NCBI GenBank assembly: GCA_033725935.1
Contig: MU867165.1
Span: 1 to 17,716 of the forward strand
DNA from: Cladorrhinum sp. PSN259
Lineage: Eukaryota; Ascomycota; Sordariomycetes; Sordariales; Podosporaceae
Reading direction: 5' to 3'
DNA length: 17,716 nt
The notes below the pieces were generated by a model. The model was not told where the DNA came from and ran no database searches. It saw only the letters and a list, made by a program, of their open reading frames with translations. Numbering within the stretch: the first letter of the stretch is position 1; the number at the start of each line of letters is the position of its first letter. The position numbers were made by a program, and so were the translations under genes. Positions 9,021 to 17,610 of the stretch are shown piece after piece.

Positions 9021-10420
9021 TATTTTCATCGATAGTCCGTACCAGCGACCTATCCGACTAACGGATTCTTTAAAGAGTCTAATACGGCATAGACAGGTTT
9101 GGAACTGGTGTAGAGCGAAGTAGAGAATGCCCCAGAGGTGTCTCATTGCCGTTCGTACAAATAGGGCAAGGAACGAAATCAGTAACGCGCCCTCTTTTGG
9201 CGGCAAAGTGAGCACAAGGCCATGGATACTTGATGGGGCGGCTACGAGAATGGTGAGCAGCTAAGCATGCGATATGAGGGCGTATCTCTTACGATTATAG
9301 TTCCGCCAGATGCCGGTATAGACCTCTGAGGAGTCCGACATTGAAAGGGCTATGTGGCAGGGATAATGATAGGATAGTAAGCTCAATTAAGATAGAAGCA
9401 AAAGCGGAACTGCATATGTTGTCCGTTCAATGGTATTAAAGTCTCTAGGGTGATCAATGCAACGGGCAACCCCCATCACTTTATAGCCATAAAAGCGCCT
9501 CCTGTGCCATCATGTCAATTAGGTGGTGTACTTCAGCTGAATTTTGCAGCATCGTGGCGGGGGCGAAGCAGTGGGCGTCCGAAAACATACATAAGGCTCT
9601 GTCCAAAAAGGTGTCGACGTGGGCAGGCCGAGTGCGGATTGGTCCTTTCTCATCTTGTCGGTTCCGTCAGAAATAGGTGGAGATAAGCCTTCAATCTGTA
9701 CCTACGAAATCTAATATCAATATTTGTCGATGCAGGTTCAACTCTATCCTTTGTCGTCACACAAAAGAATCTGGAGGATACTTGGTTATATCCAAGCAAT
9801 GTCCAGGAGAGGCGGTGGAATGGGGGCAGCGACCATAGAGTATTATTTTCTCCGATAAGGCGCATGATGCATACTCAAATGTACCTCGGCAGATGCCGAT
9901 ACTCCCACATGGTACCCCCAACCAACCACGACATGGCTGGACTTCGCCTTTAGCGATTTAATACCATTCGCCGTACGTCGTACGACATGATGCCAAACAC
10001 CCTTCTGCGATTCGCCAAGCTACCTTTAAAATGCCTAATGCCAAGGAACTTATCACAAGTGCGCCTACGCTGGTTAATGTAATTCAGCCACAGACCAGAA
10101 CCAAATACGTAATACAAACCCGAGGCTACGTGTTACTGGTCCTCTCTGATAACGCCACACTCCAAAAAATGGAGATATATCGCTGCTTAGAGCTAACATT
10201 AATAAGGAGAGCGAGAATGGGCAGCAAAAGAATCCGCGAGAGCTTCTTTTCACACCGTAAGGCGGGTGTCTAGGGTATAAGTGTCAGACAGAGCGAACAG
10301 AGCGGGAGAATACTCGGAAGTGCCAGGTTCAAAGCGTCCTAAATAACCACCAGAGACCTCAAGAAAGACCTGCTATATCTATTGCAATAGCTGCTCCGGT
10401 AGGTAGACCTAATTAGTGTT
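9021..10420. other. Long region without a supported gene
   Basis: Frames at 8958-9215 and 9650-9865 (minus) and at 9450-9686 and 10031-10273 (plus) are short and lack recognisable motifs, introns or neighbours. The base composition is ordinary rather than TpA-saturated, so this is probably unique intergenic DNA or very old gene debris. Confidence 0.35.
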
Positions 10421-10459
10421 GATCTTCGCTCTGAAGATCTACCCTTGGTCCTCAGAGCG
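10421..10459. repeat. Nested inverted repeats downstream of the beta-helix gene
   Basis: GATCTTC (10421-10427) pairs with GAAGATC (10433-10439). The overlapping CGCTCTGA (10427-10434) pairs with TCAGAGCG (10452-10459). These are two mutually exclusive hairpins about 60-95 nt beyond the stop codon of the minus-strand gene, possibly in its 3' UTR. The role is unknown. Confidence 0.4.
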
Positions 10460-10515
10460 GATTATCGGTTATGGCTGCACTCTTTCCCTCATCGGGGATA
10501 CGAGGCTCAACTTCC

Positions 10516-12693
10516 TCACAACTGCACAGTCCCACTACCACTCAAACTCCTCCTCTCTCCCGTCCTCCCATTTACATACTTCACCGTCACACTAACACTC
10601 ACCCTCCCCCCACTGGCACCACTCACCCCAAACGTCGCCGTCGCACTCCCATTCCCACCTACGGTCGTCGGCACCTCACTCTTGTCGAAACTCCCCGCAT
10701 TACTCCCCCCAAACACAAACTCCACCTCTCTCATCGGCCCATCATCAAAGTTCTCCACCGTCACCGCGACCTTCCCATTCCTCGCACCCAGCGTAACCGC
10801 CCCATCCGCCAGATTACTCGCATTCGAAATCTGCCTCCCCGTGCGTTTCGCAGGTTGCACGCCCGCCCTATACGCAATCCGCTTAGCGGCAACAGGTGCA
10901 TTATTAGCATCGGAAATCTGCGTGTTCCCCTGCCGGTTGGAACCCTGTCGGTAATAATTCCCTGTGTACGTATTGTTGGTTGTACCAGCGCCGTTGACAG
11001 CGGACCAGATGCCGGAGGACATTAGCACGTTGTTTGAAATTATGTAGGAGTTTGACCCCTCGTCTGTGTACATCCCAAATCCCGTAGAGTCGTACGCGTA
11101 GTTCTCGGTGATGTATGTCGAGGGATTCTTGGATAGTGTGTACAACGCGCCGAGATCGGTGTGTCCGTAGCCGTACCGATGGATGAGGTTGCCTTGGACG
11201 CGGTTGTTTCTGGAGGTGGTGGGGGTTGTGTATTTGGGTTGGAAGTTGTATAGCCCGCGGTTGATGTACTCAGAGGTGCCGCCCGCGTCGTTGGAGCCCC
11301 AGCCGTAGCCGAGACAGATGCCGGAGTAAGGCGTGGTGTCGATGTCGTTGTAGGCGATGGTGCTGTACTGGACGTACGACGCGAAGATGGGCACAGTGCT
11401 GCTGAACAGGGTGGACACGTTGTAGAAGATGTTGTTGGAGATGTCGATGTACGCGTTGGTCATGGCGGCGTTGGAGGGGTGGTGCGCGTCGGCGCGGATG
11501 CCGCCGGCCGTGACGCTGTTGCCCATGATTTGGGTAAAGTAGGCGTCGGTGACAGAAACGCGGTTGGCGCCGAGGCCGACCCCCGATAAATGGGCGTTGG
11601 CGTCGTTGCCGATGCCCACGCCGCCGGCGCCGAGTTGGGTGTAGCTGCCGCCGGTGAAGAGGATGTTGTTGGCGGCGGAGATCTGGACGGCGGAGGGCAT
11701 CTGGCACCACCAGGGGCGGGCGGATTCGAAGTTAGAGGAGGTGTAGGTCTTGTCTTCGCACATGTAGCCGCCCGTTTGCTGGTCGACGTAACCCATTACC
11801 GAAGGGGCGTTCCAGGTGGTGTGGGCGAAGTGGATGCCGCTGAAGGTGATGTCGTGGGCTGGGGCGCTGTAGGTGCCGCCGACGGCGACCAGGGTTTCGA
11901 GGACGCCGAGGTAGGTCTTCGCTGTGGCCATGTTCTCGCCGTTCAGCGGCTTGTAGTAGACTTTGCCAGCCGCCGAGTCGAGGTAGAACTGGCCTCCCTC
12001 GGAGAGCAGATTACGGGCGTTCTGGATCCAGACGCCAAAGTCGGCATTAGCCTTGGCAACGTGGTCGTAGCCCCATGTGTTGAGGAACCACCAGTTCTGC
12101 TTCATGACTAGTTCACGGTTCTTGGCGGACGAGATGGGTGCGTAGCGGTCGGTGAAGGAGTTGATCCAGCGCATCTCTGCCTTGTCGATGCCTGGGACGC
12201 TGGTGATCCAGTCTAGGGCGGAGTTGCTCCACTTGACAGAAGTGCTCGTGTATTGCAAGTCCTTCCGGTTGATCTTTCGGCGTGCGAAGTTTGAAGCCTT
12301 GCCATTGACGTAGAGGTTTCGTGACTTGGTGCCCACGGGCACGTTGGCCGAATAGATGCCGTCGGACCCAGCGGTCCACCCGGTGACCTCGAGGCCTCCA
12401 GAAAGAATTGCATCGCGGCCGACCCATTGCACAGGTCTGCCGGATTTGCCCGAATCCTTGTCTGTGAGTCGCAGTGGGGCCGTGAGCGCGTAAGTCCCTG
12501 GGGCAAGTTGTACCGTGATGTTTTCGTTGGTGTTCTTTGCGAGTTGGGCTTGCACTGCCTTTTGGGCCGCCAGAATGCTCTTCAGTGGGCTGGCCTCGGA
12601 GCCATCGTTTGTGTCGGCGCCACTAAGGGAGACAAAGACGTCCAGGGCAGCCACAGGGGCTAACAACCCGGCGAAAAACTTGAATCCTTTCAT
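10516..12693 (-). CDS. Secreted right-handed parallel beta-helix protein, GH141-like
   Basis: An intact intronless frame of 725 aa begins at an ATG in good context (TTACCATGA). An N-terminal signal peptide (about residues 1-17, FFAGLLAPVAA) indicates secretion. Then come SGADTNDGSEASPLKSI (start of the fold) and APGTYALTAPLRLTDKDSG, followed by ILSGGLEVTGW and RNLYVNGK. A GQFYLDSAAGKVYYKPLNGE segment precedes the repeated helix rungs rich in Asn ladders, for example NNILFTGGSY, ISNNIFYNVS, YNDIDTTPYSGICLGYGWG and ISNNVLMSSG. This order matches the large glycosidase-like beta-helix group around GH141, which includes fucosidase and xylanase activities. The last 110 or so residues (VAVTVENFDDGP to the end) look like a separate Ser/Gly/Val-rich beta-sandwich. 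The substrate cannot be deduced; a carbohydrate-active role is inferred. Upstream, a TTTATT box at 12758-12763 (AATAAA on the coding strand) is a weak TATA candidate. No RIP-type stops are present. Confidence 0.85.
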   Translation of the reverse strand: MKGFKFFAGLLAPVAALDVFVSLSGADTNDGSEASPLKSILAAQKAVQAQLAKNTNENITVQLAPGTYALTAPLRLTDKDSGKSGRPVQWVGRDAILSGGLEVTGWTAGSDGIYSANVPVGTKSRNLYVNGKASNFARRKINRKDLQYTSTSVKWSNSALDWITSVPGIDKAEMRWINSFTDRYAPISSAKNRELVMKQNWWFLNTWGYDHVAKANADFGVWIQNARNLLSEGGQFYLDSAAGKVYYKPLNGENMATAKTYLGVLETLVAVGGTYSAPAHDITFSGIHFAHTTWNAPSVMGYVDQQTGGYMCEDKTYTSSNFESARPWWCQMPSAVQISAANNILFTGGSYTQLGAGGVGIGNDANAHLSGVGLGANRVSVTDAYFTQIMGNSVTAGGIRADAHHPSNAAMTNAYIDISNNIFYNVSTLFSSTVPIFASYVQYSTIAYNDIDTTPYSGICLGYGWGSNDAGGTSEYINRGLYNFQPKYTTPTTSRNNRVQGNLIHRYGYGHTDLGALYTLSKNPSTYITENYAYDSTGFGMYTDEGSNSYIISNNVLMSSGIWSAVNGAGTTNNTYTGNYYRQGSNRQGNTQISDANNAPVAAKRIAYRAGVQPAKRTGRQISNASNLADGAVTLGARNGKVAVTVENFDDGPMREVEFVFGGSNAGSFDKSEVPTTVGGNGSATATFGVSGASGGRVSVSVTVKYVNGRTGERRSLSGSGTVQL

Positions 12694-13377
12694 GGTAATT
12701 GGCTTTGACGAAAAGAGGTGCCTAGACCACCCAGAACCATCTGGTCATCTCTGGACATTTATTGTGTTGTCCTATGTTGTGAATCCCTTCCGGACCCAGG
12801 AGCCCCGACTCGGAAATTCCGGTTTTGCGGGTATAAACGCCGCTGTCAGATTCTCCTCCAGTCCCGGGTCGGGATTGACGATCGGTACCATAAGCGAGCA
12901 AGATTGCGGGGGAACTCTGGAGCAGCCCACTGAGGAATGCCGGCTCGGCGGGTACGCTACAGATTGGGGTTGCAAGCCAAGACGGGCACTGGTGGGTATC
13001 AGAGTGCTTGTATTAGCCGCGTCCCCACGTGTTCGCCGAAGCGCGCCAATCCCGTGTCGGCCCAGAACTCTATCTCGACAATGGGCATGGAGGAGGTCTG
13101 TGGGTTATTTCAACGACGATACCTGTATACAGGGGCGTCGTCAAGCTTGCCCTGGCTTTACGGATTCGGGGACGATGCGAGGAGAAAAGGTTTCGGGGTC
13201 CCATGACTGAGTAGAATTCTCTCTATTGCGGTGAAGTCAGGGCGAGAGACTACTACCTCGCCAGGATTTTTCCGATACTGGACCGGATTTTGTTCGCAGA
13301 AGATTAAGAACTTACCCCTTTTTGACTCACACTCCTGAATCCTTCCTACCGCTCCAACTGCTAGTGTGAAGATGAGA
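12694..13377. other. 5' region of the beta-helix gene, no gene supported
   Basis: This holds the promoter side of the minus-strand beta-helix gene. Plus-strand open frames here, including a long one at 12515-13210 that overlaps the gene antisense, have shifting frames and no domain. I treat them as chance in GC-rich DNA. Confidence 0.4.
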
Positions 13378-13740
13378 CTACAACGCCTTCATATTAAATG
13401 TCGAATCCAAACCATCCCACAGATCCACTTCCACCACCCCGGCGTTATTCGTCTTTGTTCCGTACTTCAACCCGTTTTCCTTTCTATCTCCCTGAAGGCG
13501 GCGAGCGATCTCCTCCCCACTGTCCGTGCCCCGCACAGCATATCCATCATCAGGACGGTCAGTCACCGCTGTTCTCAACAATCTCGCCGCAGCAAGATAG
13601 CTGTCGTTTTTGGTGATCGGAGGCCCGAAATCAACGCCACTTTGGCTTCGTCGAATGCGGGGAGCGCCGTGGGGAAGGCAGGTGTCTAAGCGGAAGTTTA
13701 ACCAGCAAGAAAAGCTATTGGGGAAGTGTGTCGAGATAAA
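13378..13740 (-). pseudogene. Possible C-terminal coding remnant, family not recognised
   Basis: A minus-strand frame ending at the stop at 13380-13378 is open back to a TAG near 13770 but has no ATG. Its last 95 or so residues look protein-like and moderately polar (TKNDSYLAAARLLRTAV, then ARRLQGDRKENGLKYG, then VVEVDLWDGLDS). A neighbouring frame further upstream (PTALPAFDEAKVALISG) is equally plausible, suggesting a frameshift near 13620. It could be the tail of a decayed gene or a chance frame. Confidence 0.25.
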
Positions 13741-14315
13741 GTCGGTGTATCTGCCTCTTGCAAAATCAGCCTATTTGACAAATCCTCTGTTCGTTTGGGA
13801 GCTGGCCAAGCCCGCCTTCCTCCAACATTAGATAGGGCAGGCATGGAGGGGCGGCTGGTGTATGCATGGAGGGGACGATGGCGTATTTCCTGCTTGCTGA
13901 TTGTTCCCGAATCCGATAGTGGGGCGACCGCTGCTGGTCCTTTGTCCACTAAAAATGCGAAAACCCGTTCTGCAACGATTGAAGGCAGTGCAAGAGCCTG
14001 ATGCAATTCCAGCCCCCCCCCATTCCAATCAAGCCACCTTCCATGTTGTGGCTTCTGCAGCGCAACCGCATTGTTCTGGCGTTGTGCTCTGGGGCAGTCT
14101 GCACAGCCTCAATGCTGGTGGCGCAATGAGTCAGGTCACATGAGTTGGCCATGGAGGGGTTCAAGTTTTCCCCTCACACACTTTTTCCGCGCCTTGCTCT
14201 GTCGGGCAGTCAAATCTCACTGTATCAACATCGAACCAGGTGTTGTATTCAGTCGATTTTAGACGCAAAGCGCTAGCAGTCGCCAATCGCCGATCGGCCT
14301 CTACCAGCAACTGAC
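13741..14315. other. Intergenic region upstream of the ULD/SHD1 gene
   Basis: No gene is recognised. Short frames on both strands overlap one another without motifs. This should contain the promoter of the downstream gene, but no clear TATA element was found. Confidence 0.35.
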
Positions 14316-15959
14316 ATATCTTTCGGATTCAGCGTCGGGGACTTCCTCGCGGTCGGGAAGTTAGTCGCCGAGATTATCGGCAGCCTCCGAGACGCTGGCG
14401 GTGCACGAGACGAGTACCAAGAGCTCATCCGGGAGCTCGAAGCTCTCGACAGGGCGCTAAAGCATGTTGACAGGCTAAGCGGACCAGCCGCGGATAGCAT
14501 CAAATGAGCCGCACTCATGTGCCGCTACCCGCTGGAAGAGTTCAGCAAAAGAATCATCAAGCCTTACGAAAAAACGCTGGGAGTCAAGAGCACCGCTGGA
14601 ATTGCAGAAATTACGAAAAGGAAGCTGCAATGGACATTCGGAAATAGGGGCGAAGTTGCAAAACTGAGAGATTATCTCGGCATTCACATCGGGATCATCA
14701 ACATGGAGCTTCTCACGGCCGGGCTGGGAGGCTTGGGTAGCACGACCGGGTCGATGATCTGTCAACCGGATACGCAGCGGGAACTGGAAGAATCCCGCGT
14801 CGCGCTGAGAAACTTGGATTCAAGAGTCCAAAACCAGTCGTCTCTTGTTAGAGCTATGGAGAGCTCTATAGCGAGCGTGCTGAGCATTATTCGCAACGAT
14901 GTTCTGGGTTCACTGAAAGAAGTTCTTCAAGCCGCCACGAGTATCTTGTAAGTGGAAGTCCGGTTAGCTAACGTGAAAGGTTAAGGCTAAGCTAAGTGCA
15001 ATCTCTTTACAGCTCATCCACCCAACAGGCCCTCTTCATCCTCCTCGAAATTCGATCAACTCTAAACGGTATTCAGACGCAGCATACCTTCTTCCAGGCC
15101 CCGGTTCGTGTCGAGGATGCACTAGGTCGGGTGTGGCCCATACCCTCAGAGTATTCTACCGCGGACCTGCACGCCCTCATTCGAAACAGATTCATCGGAA
15201 GTCCGGGACAAGTCGATGTCGAGATGAGCAACTATGAAGTTTTCTACCATCAAGATCACAGGCAAACCATTGCCGCTGAGGCCAACACTTCCCTGATCCC
15301 AGGCATAAGTGTCACAATGGCGGTTCTATTTCAGTCTGTTGTGAATGAAAAAAATACCTGTCCGGTCATGACATGTCGTTCGAGTCAATCCTCGGAGACT
15401 CCCGGCGGGGGTCGGAAATGGTAAGTTATTCGCGATGCCTTGCAAGGCACTCTTACAATAAAGAGGGGATTCTGACTCGCCGACCAGCGAGGACTGTGGT
15501 GTGTGCTATCGTCTAACAAGTAAAAAACGGAAACGTACGCTTGAAGAAGAGCACGCCGTCATCGATCGAGTCACCGAGGTCACCGAACAAGAAGAACGTC
15601 CGACTAAGCGGCCCCGTGCTGAGGCGACCCCACGTGCTATCACCTCGAATGCGGAGGAGATACCGAACTTGAAGGGCCTCTTCAAGTACATCGTCGTACC
15701 GCAGAGGCCAGCGGAAGAAAACCTGAGGATCTGGAACGATCGGTCAGGGCGCTTCAGCACCAGAGCTGAGTTCATCGGCATGTCGCACGACGGGAAGATA
15801 TGCCTCCACAAGGAAAACGGCGTCAGGATCAAGGTCTCTACTTACGATATGTCCTTTGAAGACCTGCAGCACATCGAGCAACGAGCAGAAGAGGATCATT
15901 CCAATTTCCATGGAGCAGAACACTTACTGTTATGCCATAATCATTTCGACTCGAAATGA
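14316..15959 (+). pseudogene. NLR-type N-domain + ULD ubiquitin-like + NLS + SHD1 protein, start lost and one nonsense codon
   Basis: Exons are 14316-14947, 15013-15420 and 15488-15959 (introns 65 and 67 nt, both GTAAGT), 503 codons in phase. Residues 1-60 (SFGFSVGDFLAVGKLV to DRLSG) resemble the N-terminal helical domain common in fungal NLRs and related proteins. A coiled coil follows (about 150-210), then a ULD-type ubiquitin-like domain (about 242-322, EDALGR.WP.PSEY to IPGISVTMAVLF). Next come a Cys cluster (CPVMTC, GGGRKCEDCGVC, about 326-353), basic nuclear-localisation-type motifs (KKRKR, PTKRPR) and an SHD1 domain (about 424-480, RIWNDRSGRF...DGKICLHKENGVRIKV). SHD1 is known from yeast Sla1, where it binds NPF peptides; the ligand here is unknown. 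Lesions: ATA (14316) where family members begin with Met, and TGA at 14505-14507, residue 64. An ATG at 14517 could restart a 436-aa product keeping ULD and SHD1, so loss of function is not certain. Confidence 0.75.
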
Positions 15960-16030
15960 TTGAAGGCTCACGCTCTGATTCGTCGGGAAAGAAAATAAAT
16001 GCCCCATAAGTACGAGTCGAAATGATTGAA
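15940..16030. repeat. Palindrome over the stop codon plus a 14-bp direct repeat
   Basis: ATCATTTCGA (15940-15949) and TCGAAATGAT (15951-15960) form a perfect 10-bp palindrome around one base, covering the last codons and stop of the ULD/SHD1 frame. TCGAAATGATTGAA occurs at 15951-15964 and again at 16017-16030. A partial inverted copy (AATTATTTCGA) lies near 16044. Confidence 0.6.
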
Positions 16031-16092
16031 AAAGTTAAATAGCAATTATTTCGACCAAAAACGTCGTCTAAAATGAATAAAAGTATGTTCTA

Positions 16093-16108
16093 CCCCCCCC
16101 CCCCCCCC
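16093..16108. repeat. Run of 16 C
   Basis: The run follows TTCTA, so the block TTCTACCCCC resembles the ATTCTACCCCC end of repeat A on the opposite strand. AAAATCGATACCGG follows, reminiscent of the repeat A interior. This may be a degraded partial copy. Run length is prone to sequencing error. Confidence 0.55.
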
Positions 16109-16177
16109 AAAATCGATACCGGCGATTCCAAATCTACCGTTCTTTATTCCATCCGATCTCGCGTTCGAGGTGCATCC

Positions 16178-16440
16178 TCGATTTTTTATATATCCTATCC
16201 GTTATTCCGCATCGGATTCTACTAGAATCTGATGAAATTTGTATGGGGGCCGCACAGACCATGCTAAAAACCGGGGGTAGAATCCGATGGACTTTTCAGC
16301 TCCAAAATCGGTGCAACCGGTACCGTTTGAAATATTAAGACGGTCTCTTTCCCAGAACCGAATTTTATGTATTTGCGACCGATTGTTAGTATTTTATTAT
16401 ATTATCTTTTATTCTCTCTTTTTGTTTTCTTGTGGTTACT
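16178..16440 (+). repeat. Dispersed repeat A, copy 2
   Basis: This is the longest copy. It opens with TCGATTTTTTATATATCC, then an imperfect palindrome CATCGGATTCTA/TAGAATCTGATG (16210-16234, one C-to-T mismatch). TTTGTATGGG and GGGGGTAGAATCCGATGG (16273-16290) follow. The GGTACCG, GACGGTCTCTTTCCC, TTGCGACCGATTG and ATTATATTAT landmarks then match copy 1 in reverse. No coding frame is seen. The structure suggests a non-autonomous (MITE-like) element, but terminal inverted repeats and target-site duplications are not settled. Confidence 0.75.
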
Positions 16441-16770
16441 CCCTGTAAGAATCCGACGGTTATAACTGGCTCGCGTAGCTGCCAAGCCTACTAAAACCAA
16501 CTATACCTAAATAGTAACGGGAGACCCACCCTTATCAAAGGTTAATACGATAAGAATCTTTTTTTTTTTTTTTTAGCTATGTAGCTTACTTTACTCTGTG
16601 GCTTACTTGTGTGGCTACCAGAATTGCCAAGGCCGTAAAGACTCACTAACGTAGATTAAAAAAATGGGGACCGATCCGGTGCCTTATCGGGATTTAGGCC
16701 GCAAGTAAATAAGAAATAAGACAATGATACGGAAACGAACCAAGACAACATATGACGAAATAAATCAACC
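16441..16770. other. Spacer between repeat A and the OrsD-type pseudogene, with a T16 tract
   Basis: The region contains a run of 16 T (16559-16574) followed by AGCTA, as at 5266-5288, and a short imperfect direct repeat (GTAGCTTACTTT / GTGGCTTACTTG, 16581-16610). Upstream promoter signals for the ATG at 16771 are not obvious. No gene is supported. Confidence 0.45.
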
Positions 16771-17610
16771 ATGGAACCTTTTGCCGTACTCGAACCGTAT
16801 CGGGTCCTTGTCTATATACCTTGCCGGCATAGCTGTGCCGTCTAAGAAGTAAGCACACACCTCCGGAGCAAGCACCGTTACCTCTCGGCGGCCGAGATGA
16901 AGGTAATTGTACGGACTACGCAACAGACAAATACTGGTATATTCAGGAACCAGGCCGACCTTGAACTCTTTATATTACCACAAAGACCGGTACCGGCCGT
17001 ACCCGAGCTAGCCGGACCGTATTTTGATGGGCTGAAATGCGACCAATGTTCTTATATTGCCCGGCAAGTCCGGCTTATTCAAGAACACTGCCGTATAATC
17101 CACGGCTGGTCTAACCCCCGTACTAGGGGTGGTAATGCGGTTCAGAAAGCCAGGCTTACGCCAGGTAATCCGTGGCGTTCCGGCGTACCTTGCTAACGCT
17201 TTTTCCCTTCGAGACGGGCAAGTGGATGGTTCGAAGTAGTCATACCAAGGCAAAGGCAAGGCGGCTGCAGCCACCAGGACCAAGACCAAGACCAAGACCA
17301 AGACTACAACCAAGACCAAGACTACAACCAAGACCAAGACTACAACCAAGACCAAGACTACAACCAAGACCAAGACTACAACCACGAACAAGACTACAAC
17401 CAAGACCAAGACTACAACCACGACCAAGACCAGTACCAAGATCAGGATCTAGAACAAGATATAGATCGAAGCTTCGTTTCGACCCTCCTTAGCAACTTTA
17501 ACCAAGCCCACCGTCAAACAACGACTAATATTCGGAACGGGGAGGGCAAGGCCGAGCCGAATCCATGGCTCCGTCGGGTCGGCTAGGCCAAGCATCTTAC
17601 CGGCTTCGAT
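16771..17610 (+). pseudogene. OrsD/DUF3505-type C2H2 zinc-finger protein, RIP-damaged and interrupted
   Basis: An ATG in good context (CAACCATGG) starts one frame that stays coherent to about 17610 if three stops are ignored: TAA 16843, TAA 17194 and TAG 17584. It begins with a degenerate finger (YIPCRHSC...HLRSKH, the first Tyr probably a former Cys, TGT to TAT at 16813). A clear second finger is GLKCDQCSYIA...IQEHCRIIHGW (about 17028-17108). PWRSGVPC, then RFFPSRRASGWFEVV (about 17197-17241), a Gln/Asp/Asn repeat linker, and NPWLRRVG[stop]AKHL (about 17560-17595) follow. This order is what I recall for OrsD (DUF3505) proteins, which also occur next to or fused with RecQ-like helicases in fungi. 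Stops fit Gln, Gln and Trp codons hit by transitions. Match ends where repeat A copy 3 begins (about 17606), so the rest is displaced or lost. Molecular function is unknown. Confidence 0.68.
17293..17418 (+). repeat. 18-bp coding minisatellite, seven units (QDQDYN)
   Basis: The unit CAAGACCAAGACTACAAC is repeated seven times in phase with the OrsD-type frame; six units are identical and unit 6 (17383-17400) differs. Two shorter Gln-Asp runs flank it. It encodes a Gln/Asp/Tyr/Asn hexapeptide repeat in the linker between WFEV and NPWLRR. Confidence 0.9.

Noticed and set aside
10031..10273. 80-codon plus-strand open frame
   Set aside because: No recognisable motif, weak start context and no neighbour supporting a gene.
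10445..11025. Proline/threonine-rich plus-strand frames
   Set aside because: They are mirror frames of the Ser/Gly/Val-rich C-terminal part of the minus-strand beta-helix gene.
12515..13210. 231-codon plus-strand open frame
   Set aside because: It overlaps the beta-helix gene antisense and continues into GC-rich flank; no domain, no plausible start context.
17281..17440. CRISPR-like array
   Set aside because: Units are contiguous 18-mers without spacers and code in frame; the window is fungal.
17172..17492. Arg/Pro/Gln and Val/Leu-rich repeat frames across the minisatellite
   Set aside because: These are other-frame translations of the 18-bp array; the QDQDYN frame is in phase with the OrsD-type sequence on both sides.
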